DNA of 23,455 nucleotides from DASROJ01 sp035646975 (lineage in GTDB: Bacteria > Acidobacteriota > Polarisedimenticolia > JACPZX01 > DASXTC01). Below the pieces are notes generated by a model that had not been told where the DNA came from, did not search any database, and was given only the letters and a program-made list of their open reading frames with translations. This document shows positions 1 to 7,230 of the stretch, piece by piece (within the stretch, counting starts at the first letter, position 1; each line of letters starts with the position of its first letter). The DNA is taken from positions 1 through 23,455 of the forward strand of contig DASROJ010000094.1 in NCBI GenBank assembly GCA_035646975.1. The letters run 5' to 3'. Both the position numbers and the translations under genes were made by a program.

Positions 1-342
1 ATCCGGTTGAAGTGCAAGCGTGCCGGCCGCCAGCATGCCGACACCCTCGCGGCTTCTGATCAGTCTGCCGCCGGACTCCTCCTTCGCGCCCCACCGCCCG
101 CGAACCGCCACCGTCGTTGCCGGAAACACCACCACCCGGCACAGCATCGGTGGCGCGAGCGTCCAGCCTTCCGACAGCACCCGGGGAGCGCCGCCGGCGA
201 GGCAGGTCTTGATCTGCAACGTGGCCGCCCCGCCGGATATCCGGTGCAGACCGGCGCCCAGCCACAGCACGACGAGCAGAAGGAGCACTCCGACGAATCG
301 TCGTGCGCCGGCTGCGGAAGAAACGCGACGATCCCTTGTCAT
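1..342 (-). CDS. Partial membrane-anchored protein, N-terminus only (SPFH/band 7-like start?)
   Basis: An open frame of 114 codons starts at ATG 342-340 and runs off the left edge without a stop. The start overlaps the flippase stop in an ATGA arrangement, which implies translational coupling and one operon. After a basic N-terminus (RRVSSAAGARR) there is one hydrophobic segment at about residues 17-31, then a periplasmic or extracellular stretch containing EGWTLAPP and a later SREG motif. That pattern (Gly-Trp-x-Leu-x-Pro-Pro, then x-R-E-G) resembles the beginning of SPFH/band 7-like domains. Some large exported proteins of environmental bacteria carry such a domain before a phosphodiesterase domain. 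The resemblance is from memory and only the first part is visible, so the function is left open. That it is a real gene is well supported by the overlap and the signal anchor. Confidence 0.6.
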   Translation of the reverse strand, partial: MTRDRRVSSAAGARRFVGVLLLLVVLWLGAGLHRISGGAATLQIKTCLAGGAPRVLSEGWTLAPPMLCRVVVFPATTVAVRGRWGAKEESGGRLIRSREGVGMLAAGTLALQPD

Positions 343-1904
343 TTCGCGGTCGTCCTCATCATGAGAACTCTCCTGGCCAGTCGCGCGGCCCTGCCCTGGC
401 CCGGCATCATCGCCATCAACGCGTTCCTGTCCGCGCTGTTGAGCACCATGACCAGGCAGGCGATCAGGCAGGCGGCCGTGGCCGGCACGGCATACAGCGG
501 CATCAGGCTCGGCCGACCGATGAGCCGGTGGGGCAGGAGAATCATGACGGCCATCATCGCCGTCGGCCCGGCGGATTGGAGCGCCGCACGCAACGCCCCC
601 GACGGGGCGCGCCTGCCCTGGCTGCCGGCGCCTGGAAGGTACCGGATCACACGCCGCCACGTGAACAGCGCGGCCACGCCGAAACCCACGGCCCGGGCGA
701 GCGCGAGCCCCGTGAGCGCCAGAGCCGGCATCAGCGCCACGACGGCGCCGGTCTGCGCGAGCGCGGAGACGAGATCGCTCAACAGCCGCTCCTTAGGTTG
801 CCCCAGCGCGTACGAAAAGGTCGACAGGTGGGAGAAGACCGCATAGAAGGGCAGCGACAGGAAAAGCAGCGCCAGCGGAACCGCCGCGCTGCCGTATCGC
901 GCGCCGCCGATCATCAGCAACAGGAACGGGCTGAGGCAGGCAAGCAGCGCCGCGAACGGAACGAACAGCAGGATGAAGTACCTCAACGACGTGGCAAACG
1001 CGCGTGCCACCGCGGCCGGGTCGCTCCCGCGCAGCTCGGCGATCTTCGTCCCCAGAGGGTCGATGAAGCTCGAAACCAGCACCTGGCAATACTGGATGCT
1101 TCGTTTCGCGACGAAGTAGATCGAGAGGTCGGCCGGGGAAAGGAAAATCCCCACGAGCAGCTGGTCGGCGTGCATGTAGAGGTAGCGAAGGTAACCGTCC
1201 GCGTAAAACGGCATCGACCAGGCGATCCATCCTGCCGATGTCCGGCCCGGCGGAAAACTCCCGGATGATCGGGAGCCACGCAGCAGCGGCAGGAATGTCG
1301 CGAAGCCGAGCCCCGCGCCGATCAGTGACCCCAGCGCGAAGCCGGCGAGATACCCCTTGAGCCCGAAGGTGAAGAAGAGAAGCAAGGAGAGCAGCCGCTG
1401 GATGAGGGCGGCCGCGACGTTGTAGCCACCCACGCGACCGAATCGCTGAAGGGCGGAGAGCAGGAGCTGGCTGGCCTCGTACAGCCCGTAGCAGAAAGCG
1501 GTCAGCGCGGCGGCCCGCACGTCGGCCGCCCTGTCTGGTGTCTTCAGCAACAGCCGGCTGATCGGCTCGGCCGCGAACCAGATCGCCGTCACCACCGTCG
1601 CGGCGCCCAGCACATAGACCATCACGCTCAAACGCAGCAGACGGATCGCTTCGCCGCGTTCCGCCGAGTCGCCCGGGGCCGCCATCATGCCCGGAAGAAT
1701 CTTGATGCAGGCCGCCAGCAGTCCCAGACTGCAGACGACCGTCAGCAACCCGCACAGCGTGTTGTAGACGGCGAAGACCGCCATTTCCTGCAGGCTGAGC
1801 AGCCTCGTGCTCACCCCGAGGAAAACCAGGGCGATCACCGCCACGGTGAGGCGGGAGGTCAGCAGCGAGGCGGCACTGCGGGTGACGGATGCGGCGCGAG
1901 TCAT
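339..1904 (-). CDS. Polysaccharide flippase, Wzx/MATE-like (MOP superfamily)
   Basis: The 521-residue protein is almost entirely hydrophobic, with roughly 12-14 predicted membrane segments separated by short basic loops. This is the size and layout of oligosaccharide flippases of the MOP exporter superfamily (polysaccharide biosynthesis protein/RfbX type). The early segment TRLLSLQEMAVFAVYNTLCG, around residues 33-52, matches the usual first-helices pattern (…LsxeefGxyal…). Such proteins move lipid-linked glycan units across the inner membrane. The exact substrate cannot be read from the sequence. The ATG at 1904 has no Shine-Dalgarno sequence, and a promoter-like site lies immediately upstream (see 1914-1942). 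The stop overlaps the next gene by four bases. No glycosyltransferases are visible beside it, so its pathway is unknown. Confidence 0.85.
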   Translation of the reverse strand: MTRAASVTRSAASLLTSRLTVAVIALVFLGVSTRLLSLQEMAVFAVYNTLCGLLTVVCSLGLLAACIKILPGMMAAPGDSAERGEAIRLLRLSVMVYVLGAATVVTAIWFAAEPISRLLLKTPDRAADVRAAALTAFCYGLYEASQLLLSALQRFGRVGGYNVAAALIQRLLSLLLFFTFGLKGYLAGFALGSLIGAGLGFATFLPLLRGSRSSGSFPPGRTSAGWIAWSMPFYADGYLRYLYMHADQLLVGIFLSPADLSIYFVAKRSIQYCQVLVSSFIDPLGTKIAELRGSDPAAVARAFATSLRYFILLFVPFAALLACLSPFLLLMIGGARYGSAAVPLALLFLSLPFYAVFSHLSTFSYALGQPKERLLSDLVSALAQTGAVVALMPALALTGLALARAVGFGVAALFTWRRVIRYLPGAGSQGRRAPSGALRAALQSAGPTAMMAVMILLPHRLIGRPSLMPLYAVPATAACLIACLVMVLNSADRNALMAMMPGQGRAARLARRVLMMRTTAK

Positions 1905-1913
1905 CTACGCCCG

Positions 1914-1942
1914 ATTGTAGATGAAATGCGATCGGGTGTCGG
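1914..1942 (-). promoter_or_regulatory. Candidate promoter for the flippase, possibly leaderless
   Basis: Read on the minus strand, CCGACA (1942-1937) and TACAAT (1919-1914) are separated by 17 bases. The -10 is strong and the -35 matches TTGACA at four of six positions. Transcription would begin within about 0-3 bases of the flippase ATG at 1904, which has no ribosome-binding site. A CCCGAT/ATCGGG inverted repeat (loop of 15) overlaps the same stretch. The call rests on motif match only. Confidence 0.4.
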
Positions 1943-1947
1943 GGGAA

Positions 1948-4530
1948 TTACGGGCCCAGCTCCGCGCGGGTTTCGTTGTTGCAGATGTCGAGCGCCGAGA
2001 TCTTGTAGAAGAAGATCTGCCCGGCGGCCGGAAGCACCGCATCGGTGTAGCGCGTATCGGTCACGCCGTTGGTGTCCAGATCGTTGTTGACGGTGGTCAA
2101 CGTGATGAAGGGCACCAGGCTCGCGGGGGTCGCATAGGAGGAGGCCGTGGTCTGGCGATAGACCCTGTAGGTCAGCGCGCCGACCGCGCCGGTCCAGTCC
2201 AGCAGCCCTGACTGAGCCACGTCGAGCGTCTCGCCCACGTTGGCCGGCGGTGTCGTATCGCCGGTGACCTTGCTGACCAGGACGATCCGCTTGGAGTAGT
2301 TCATCTCCTTGTTCGGCACGGGTGTCACGCCGTCCAGGGCACGGACGAGATAGATGTACTTGTTGTCGCCACCACCGGTCGGGAAGTTCGGATCGACGTA
2401 GAAGTTCTCCGTCGTCGTCGCCACCAGGTTCACCGGGGTGGAGAAATAGCCGGTGTTGGTGCACGGGTTCTTGAAATCGTTGACCGTGGGGGTGCACACC
2501 TCGCGGTGAATCTCGTATTTCACCGGCCCCGTGGCGGCGTCCACGGCGGGGTTCCATGTGAGCACGGCGCTGCGAAGGCAGTCCTGCCTGCTGAGCGCCT
2601 GCTGCAACCCGACCGTGCTGGGCCAGTCAGGCGGCTGGTTGTCCACGTACGAGTATCCCCCCGTCGCGGTCACCGTGGTCAGGTCGGGATTGGTGATCGT
2701 GACATCCACCGGACCCGGTGTGTGCGCCGCCGGCTTGGCGAGCAGACGTGTGGACGAAACATAGATCGCATCGGTGGCGGGCACTGCGCCGAAGGACACC
2801 GTCGCCCCGGGATCGAATCCCTTGCCGCGGACCAGCACCCAGTCCGAACCGCCGAAGTCCCCTTCCTGCGGATCGATCCTGACGAATGCGATCGGGTCTG
2901 CGGACGGGCCGACGCTCACCGGGTAGTGGTATCCCATGTCGACGAGTCCCGTGTCGGGCGCCAGGGCCGAATCGGTGGTCTGGCCGTCCTGCGCGTAATC
3001 AGCCGACAGGCCGGCGCCGGCGTTCACCGCAGGCGACATGGTATTGGCGTCCTGCGTGAGGTAGTAGGCCCCCATCGGACCCGAGCGGAAAACAGGGTCG
3101 AGCGAGATGTTGCCGGAGCCACTCGAGCCACCGCCGATGTCGGAGTAGGTCGCCAGGGCGGATCCGCTCAGGTTGCCGTTGATGTTGCCCCACGAGATCA
3201 GGTTCTTGGTCTCGAACGTCGACTCGAAGGTCAGGTTGGGAAGAATGCGGATGCCGCCGCCTCCTTCCACGTTCGCGGCGTTGCCGGCAAAGGTGTTGCC
3301 GGAGATCCGGCCGGCGATGTGGCCGACGCCCGTGAGCAGCAGTCCGCCCGCATCCTGGGCCGTATTGCCGAAGAAGAGGTTGTTGTCGATCAGCAGATCG
3401 AAACGATCGGAGCCACCCAGGGCCAGGATCGCGGCGCCACCACCCGACAGGGCCCGGTTGCCGCCCAGCACATTGCCGACCAGCTCGACCTTCAGAACGT
3501 TGTAGGAATAGGCGCTCGCGCTGGACATCCCGAATCCCCCGCCGCGGTTGGCGAAGTCACGGTTGCCCAGGATGTAGTTGTCGGTCACGGCCACATCGAT
3601 GTGCTGGCCCTGCGTGTACAGCGGGTAGAGCGCGATGCCGCCGCCAGCGTTGGCCGAAAACGAGCGATTGCCGATGACGACGTTCTTGCTGAGCACCGGT
3701 CTGCCGCCATAGGCGGCCGAGAAGGTTGCGTAGATGGCCCCGCCACGCGCCGATGAAGTATTGCCCACGAAGACCGAGTTGCTGATCACGGTGTTGTCGC
3801 CCGAGATCACGAAGGCTCCACCGCCCAGCCCTTCGCGCATCCCGTTGCGGACGGTCACCCCGTCGATGACCTGTCGCGCATCCAGCCCGCCGGACCTCAT
3901 GGCGAAGGCCGCCCGCCCGGCGTCGATCACCGTGACGAACTCGTCCGGGTTCCGCTGCGTGAAGGCGGTGTCCCATCCCCCCGTCATCGTGATGCCGCCC
4001 AGGATATCCAGCGCCGATTCGTTGTACGTCCCGGCAGCCACCCTGATGTCGGGGAACATCCCCGGATAGGTGCCCTTCGCGACCTCCACAATCGCCCCAC
4101 CGATGGTCTTCTTGGCCGCAGCCGGCGTGAGACAGTTGCCGCTGTCGTTGCCCGTGGTCTTCACGTAACAGACCGAGTCGGTGTACATGAAGGGAAAGAT
4201 TTCGTCGGTATCCCCGCCGTTGGAGACGTTGACCGTCGCCACCTTGCCCGTGGTCGACGTCGGCACCAGGACCTGAAGGGTCCGGGAATCGACGAAGGTC
4301 ACCGTGGCGGAAACGCCATCGAAGTTGACCGTCGTGGACGGGGTGAATCCGATGCCGCGGATGACCGCGGAAGCGGATGCGGGCGGCGTGTTCTTTGGGG
4401 TCCAGGCCGGATCGATCGAGAGCGCTTCAATCGGCACCGGGGCGGCAGACGACACCCCGAAGCCCATGATGGTGAAAAGCGTCGGGGCGAGCAGGAGTAC
4501 CCCCAGCTTCGCCCGCAGGCCTTGCCGCAT
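1948..4530 (-). CDS. Secreted multidomain surface protein: IPT/TIG, beta-helix, choice-of-anchor Q-like, fibronectin-like domains
   Basis: The 860-residue protein starts at ATG 4530, chosen over a TTG seven codons upstream because GAGAGGTGG (4540-4532) is well placed before it. A signal peptide is visible (MRQGLRAKLGVLLLAPTLF…SSA-AP). Domains in order: IPT/TIG-like about 35-117; a YVKTTGNDSGNC entry motif near 122-133; a parallel beta-helix about 140-490 with at least six repeats of the type F-x-GN-x(5-8)-GG(A/G)(I/G/A), as in Chlamydia Pmp-like proteins; a choice-of-anchor Q-like segment (SPAVNAGAG…DTGLVDMGYHYP) about 499-537; a second IPT about 545-630; and two fibronectin III-like modules to the end. 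No transmembrane or LPXTG-type anchor is seen at the C-terminus, so it is probably released or held by a secretion system not in view. Substrate and role are unknown; adhesion or glycan binding are the usual guesses. A candidate promoter lies upstream at 4610-4638. Confidence 0.85.
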   Translation of the reverse strand: MRQGLRAKLGVLLLAPTLFTIMGFGVSSAAPVPIEALSIDPAWTPKNTPPASASAVIRGIGFTPSTTVNFDGVSATVTFVDSRTLQVLVPTSTTGKVATVNVSNGGDTDEIFPFMYTDSVCYVKTTGNDSGNCLTPAAAKKTIGGAIVEVAKGTYPGMFPDIRVAAGTYNESALDILGGITMTGGWDTAFTQRNPDEFVTVIDAGRAAFAMRSGGLDARQVIDGVTVRNGMREGLGGGAFVISGDNTVISNSVFVGNTSSARGGAIYATFSAAYGGRPVLSKNVVIGNRSFSANAGGGIALYPLYTQGQHIDVAVTDNYILGNRDFANRGGGFGMSSASAYSYNVLKVELVGNVLGGNRALSGGGAAILALGGSDRFDLLIDNNLFFGNTAQDAGGLLLTGVGHIAGRISGNTFAGNAANVEGGGGIRILPNLTFESTFETKNLISWGNINGNLSGSALATYSDIGGGSSGSGNISLDPVFRSGPMGAYYLTQDANTMSPAVNAGAGLSADYAQDGQTTDSALAPDTGLVDMGYHYPVSVGPSADPIAFVRIDPQEGDFGGSDWVLVRGKGFDPGATVSFGAVPATDAIYVSSTRLLAKPAAHTPGPVDVTITNPDLTTVTATGGYSYVDNQPPDWPSTVGLQQALSRQDCLRSAVLTWNPAVDAATGPVKYEIHREVCTPTVNDFKNPCTNTGYFSTPVNLVATTTENFYVDPNFPTGGGDNKYIYLVRALDGVTPVPNKEMNYSKRIVLVSKVTGDTTPPANVGETLDVAQSGLLDWTGAVGALTYRVYRQTTASSYATPASLVPFITLTTVNNDLDTNGVTDTRYTDAVLPAAGQIFFYKISALDICNNETRAELGP

Positions 4531-4609
4531 GCCACCTCTCAAGACAGCCAAATCGAACCAGTCAAGCCAGGGTTTGGATGAATAAGCGGGACACTGAATC
4601 TACCGGCTT

Positions 4610-4638
4610 CATATACTGTGATCCCGGCTCTGCGACAA
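4610..4638 (-). promoter_or_regulatory. Candidate promoter for the secreted beta-helix protein
   Basis: On the minus strand TTGTCG (4638-4633) and TATATG (4615-4610) are 17 bases apart. This would give a leader of about 70 nt before ATG 4530 with its strong Shine-Dalgarno. It sits in the 179-base gap after ahcY, the largest minus-strand gap in this half of the window, where a new transcript is expected. No convincing hairpin-plus-U terminator for ahcY was found in the gap. Confidence 0.4.
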
Positions 4639-4709
4639 GAGCAAAATGGACTCCGGGACTCGCCCTTCTGCCCCGGAATCCCCGCCCCACGTCCGGTTCA
4701 CGGCCCTGT

Positions 4710-5978
4710 TCAGGTTCCTTCAGACCAGGAGCCGAGGTACTTGACCTGTTCGGCGGTGAGCGTGTCGGCCCGGTAGCCCAGCGAGAGGATCTTGACCCGG
4801 GCGATCTCCCGGTCGATTTCCTCGGGCACCGGGTAGACCCGTTTCTCGAGCTTCGAGGCGTTGTTCACCATGTACTCGGAGGCAAGCGCCTGGTTGGCGA
4901 ACGACATGTCCATCACCGAAGCCGGATGCCCCTCGGCGGCCGCCAGGTTTATCAACCGCCCTTCGCCCAGCAGGTAGAGGAGCCGGCCGTTCTTCATCTT
5001 GAACTCTTCGACGAAGTCACGGACAGTCCGGCGCCCCGAGGAGACCCTCTCGATGTACGGGATGTCGATCTCCACGTTGAAGTGGCCGGAGTTCGCCAGG
5101 ATGGCCCCATCGTGCATCATGTCGATGTGCTCGGCGCGGATGACGTGCTTGTTGCCCGTCACCGTGATGAAAACGTCACCGGTGGAGGCGACCTCCGCCA
5201 TCGGCTTGACCGGGAAGCCGTCCATGATCGCCTCGAGCGCACGGATCGGGTCGACCTCGGTGACGGTGACGTGGGCCCCGAGACCCCGCGCCCGCTGCGC
5301 CACTCCCTTGCCGCACCAGCCATACCCCGCCACCACGACGTTGAGCCCGGCCAGGAGCACGTTCGTGGCGCGGATGATCCCGTCCAGCGTGCTCTGACCC
5401 GTGCCGTACCGATTGTCGAACATGTGCTTGGTCATCGCGTCGTTCACTGCGACGATCGGGTAGGCCAGCACCCCATCGGCCGCCATGCTGCGCAGCCGGA
5501 TGACGCCCGTGGTGGTCTCCTCCGTGCCGCCGATGATGCCTTTGAGGAGATCCTTCCGGTCGGAGTGAAGAACCGACACGGTGTCGGCGCCGTCGTCCAT
5601 GGTGATGGTCGGTTTGATCTCGAGCGACGCGAGGATGTGCTTGTAGTAGGTCGCGTTGTCCTCTCCCTTGATGGCGAAAGTCGAGATGCCGTATTCCACC
5701 ACCAGCGCGGAAGCCACGTCGTCCTGGGTGCTCAACGGGTTGCTCGCACACAGGGCGACCTCGGCGCCACCGTCCCTGAGCGTTCGCATCAGGTTGGCGG
5801 TTTCCGAAGTGACGTGCAGGCAGGCGGCCATGCGCTGCCCCTTGAGCGGCTTTTCCTTGATGAATCGCTCGCGAATCTGCCGCAGGACCGGCATGTTCCG
5901 GTCGGCCCACTCGATGCGCAGCTTGCCGTGGGCCGCCAGTCCCTTGTCCTTGACGTCGTGATTGATCGAAGCACCCAT
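4710..5978 (-). CDS. ahcY: S-adenosylhomocysteine hydrolase (adenosylhomocysteinase), short form
   Basis: This NAD-dependent enzyme splits S-adenosylhomocysteine to adenosine and homocysteine, removing the product that inhibits methyltransferases. The 422-residue protein has the substrate motifs HVTSET (55-60), TMDDGAD (126-132) and the KHMFDNRYGTGQS stretch (184-196), and the NAD-binding loop VAGYGWCGKG (216-225). HFNVEID (299-305) and the LINLAAAEGHP motif (342-352) follow. It is shorter than the 430-470 residue eukaryote-like form. It lacks both that form's internal insertion and its C-terminal PDHYRY tail, ending instead in YLGSWSEGT. ATG 5978 is chosen because it overlaps the metK stop by one base (TGATG); the open frame upstream of it is antisense-like shadow of metK. 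The pairing with metK puts SAM synthesis and SAH removal under one transcript. Confidence 0.96.
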   Translation of the reverse strand: MGASINHDVKDKGLAAHGKLRIEWADRNMPVLRQIRERFIKEKPLKGQRMAACLHVTSETANLMRTLRDGGAEVALCASNPLSTQDDVASALVVEYGISTFAIKGEDNATYYKHILASLEIKPTITMDDGADTVSVLHSDRKDLLKGIIGGTEETTTGVIRLRSMAADGVLAYPIVAVNDAMTKHMFDNRYGTGQSTLDGIIRATNVLLAGLNVVVAGYGWCGKGVAQRARGLGAHVTVTEVDPIRALEAIMDGFPVKPMAEVASTGDVFITVTGNKHVIRAEHIDMMHDGAILANSGHFNVEIDIPYIERVSSGRRTVRDFVEEFKMKNGRLLYLLGEGRLINLAAAEGHPASVMDMSFANQALASEYMVNNASKLEKRVYPVPEEIDREIARVKILSLGYRADTLTAEQVKYLGSWSEGT

Positions 5979-7129
5979 CAGATCCCCGCCTCCTTCTTGA
6001 GCACCACGGCCTTGTCGGTCTTCTCCCAGGTGAATTCCGGCTCCGTGCGGCCGAAGTGCCCGAACGCCGCTGTCTTCGCATAAATCGGTCGAAGAAGATC
6101 GAGGTGCTTGATGATCTCCCGCGGCTTGAGCGGAAAGTTCTTCAGGACGATTTCGCTGAGCTTCTCTTCGGAGACCTTCGAGGTGCCGTAGGTGTCGATC
6201 ATCACCGAGACCGGGTCGGGCACGCCGATGGCGTAGGCGATCTGGACCTCCGTGCGATCGGCCAAGCCGGCGGCCACGATATTCTTGGCGATGTAGCGGG
6301 CCATGTACGAGGCGGAGCGATCCACCTTGGACGGATCCTTGCCCGAGAAGGCGCCTCCGCCGTGACTGCCGACGCCCCCGTACGTGTCGACGATCAGCTT
6401 GCGGCCGGTCAGCCCGGTGTCGGCATGCGGACCGCCCTTGACGAAGCGCCCGGTCGGGTTGATGAAGAACTTCGTATTGGCATCCAGCAGGCTGGACGGG
6501 ATGACGTGACGAATGACCTTCTCGGCCACTTCCTTGCGCAGCTGATCGGTGTCGATCTTCTCGTCGTGCTGGGTCGAGATGACCACGGCGTCGACGCGCG
6601 CCGGCTTGTTGCCATGGTATTCGATGGTCACCTGCGACTTGCCGTCCGGCCGGAGCCAGGGCAGGATCTCCTGGCGCCGCGCCTCCGACAGCCGCCGCAC
6701 CAGCTTGTGCGCGAGCATGATCGGCATCGGCATCAGCTCGTCGGTCTCGTTGCATGCGTAACCGAACATCAGCCCCTGGTCTCCGGCGCCGCCGGTGTCC
6801 ACGCCCATGGCGATGTCGGGCGACTGCGGGCGGATCGCCGACAGCACCGAGCAGGTCTCATAGTCGAATCCGTACCGGGCGTCGGTGTAGCCGACCCCCC
6901 TGATGGTATTGCGGACGATCTCGGTGAACTCCACGTAGGTGCGCGTGGTGATTTCACCCGCGATGAGGGCCAGACCGGTGGTCAGCAGGCACTCGCAGGC
7001 GACACGGCCGGCCGGGTCGTCCTTGAGGATGGCATCGACGATCGAGTCGGATATCTGGTCGGCAATCTTGTCCGGGTGTCCCTCGGTGACCGACTCCGAG
7101 GTGAAGAGACGCTTACCGCTGTTGGCCAT
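5978..7129 (-). CDS. metK: S-adenosylmethionine synthetase (methionine adenosyltransferase)
   Basis: This cytoplasmic enzyme makes S-adenosylmethionine from methionine and ATP. The 383-residue protein begins with the family signature FTSESVTEGHPDKIADQISD (9-28) and has the two diagnostic motifs GAGDQG (114-119) and GGGAFSGKD (257-265). Length is normal for the bacterial family. ATG 7129 is chosen because GGAGG (7140-7136) lies six bases upstream; a TTG two codons earlier is less likely. A consensus promoter is at 7189-7217, giving a leader of about 53 nt, too short for a SAM-I riboswitch. A ten-codon ORF with its own Shine-Dalgarno overlaps the metK start (7113-7145). The stop overlaps the ahcY start. 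Confidence 0.97.
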   Translation of the reverse strand: MANSGKRLFTSESVTEGHPDKIADQISDSIVDAILKDDPAGRVACECLLTTGLALIAGEITTRTYVEFTEIVRNTIRGVGYTDARYGFDYETCSVLSAIRPQSPDIAMGVDTGGAGDQGLMFGYACNETDELMPMPIMLAHKLVRRLSEARRQEILPWLRPDGKSQVTIEYHGNKPARVDAVVISTQHDEKIDTDQLRKEVAEKVIRHVIPSSLLDANTKFFINPTGRFVKGGPHADTGLTGRKLIVDTYGGVGSHGGGAFSGKDPSKVDRSASYMARYIAKNIVAAGLADRTEVQIAYAIGVPDPVSVMIDTYGTSKVSEEKLSEIVLKNFPLKPREIIKHLDLLRPIYAKTAAFGHFGRTEPEFTWEKTDKAVVLKKEAGI

Positions 7130-7145
7130 TGACAACCTCCGCCAT
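7113..7145 (-). CDS. Putative ten-codon upstream ORF overlapping the metK start
   Basis: Between the metK promoter and metK there is an ATG at 7145 preceded by GGAGGG (7156-7151) at a five-base spacing. The frame reads MAVV-type small residues (M-A-E-V-V-N-G-Q-Q-R) and stops at TAA 7115-7113, inside the first codons of metK and out of frame with it. Ribosomes starting here would cover or compete with the metK Shine-Dalgarno (7140-7136). No methionine codon follows the start codon. Whether it is translated is not known. It may be chance, but the Shine-Dalgarno is as good as that of metK. Confidence 0.35.
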   Translation of the reverse strand: MAEVVNGQQR

Positions 7146-7188
7146 GCAAACCCTCCGAGTCAGGTCATGTCCGTTTTGGGAAGGTGGG

Positions 7189-7217
7189 AGTATACGCAGG
7201 GAGTCATGGCGCGTCAA
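7189..7217 (-). promoter_or_regulatory. Sigma-70-type promoter for metK-ahcY
   Basis: On the minus strand TTGACG (7217-7212) and TATACT (7194-7189) are separated by exactly 17 bases, a near-consensus housekeeping promoter. It starts 14 bases beyond the dnaE stop and about 60 bases before metK, so metK-ahcY can be transcribed apart from the ribH-dnaE operon. No terminator lies between dnaE and this site, so read-through from dnaE is also possible. Confidence 0.75.
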
Positions 7218-7230
7218 CGGTTTAGCAGCT

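Noticed and set aside
1923..2899. Repeated ATGCGATCGGGT near 1925 and 2886
   Set aside because: One copy lies in coding sequence of the secreted protein and the other just past its stop. With no further copies or symmetry, chance in GC-rich DNA is the simplest explanation.
4640..4709. Rho-independent terminator after ahcY
   Set aside because: A weak CCGGA/TCCGG pair with a 14-base loop exists, but it is not followed by a T tract; the nearby TTTT has no stem.
7130..7182. SAM riboswitch upstream of metK
   Set aside because: The leader from the predicted start is only about 53 nt, with no SAM-I or SAM-II core visible.
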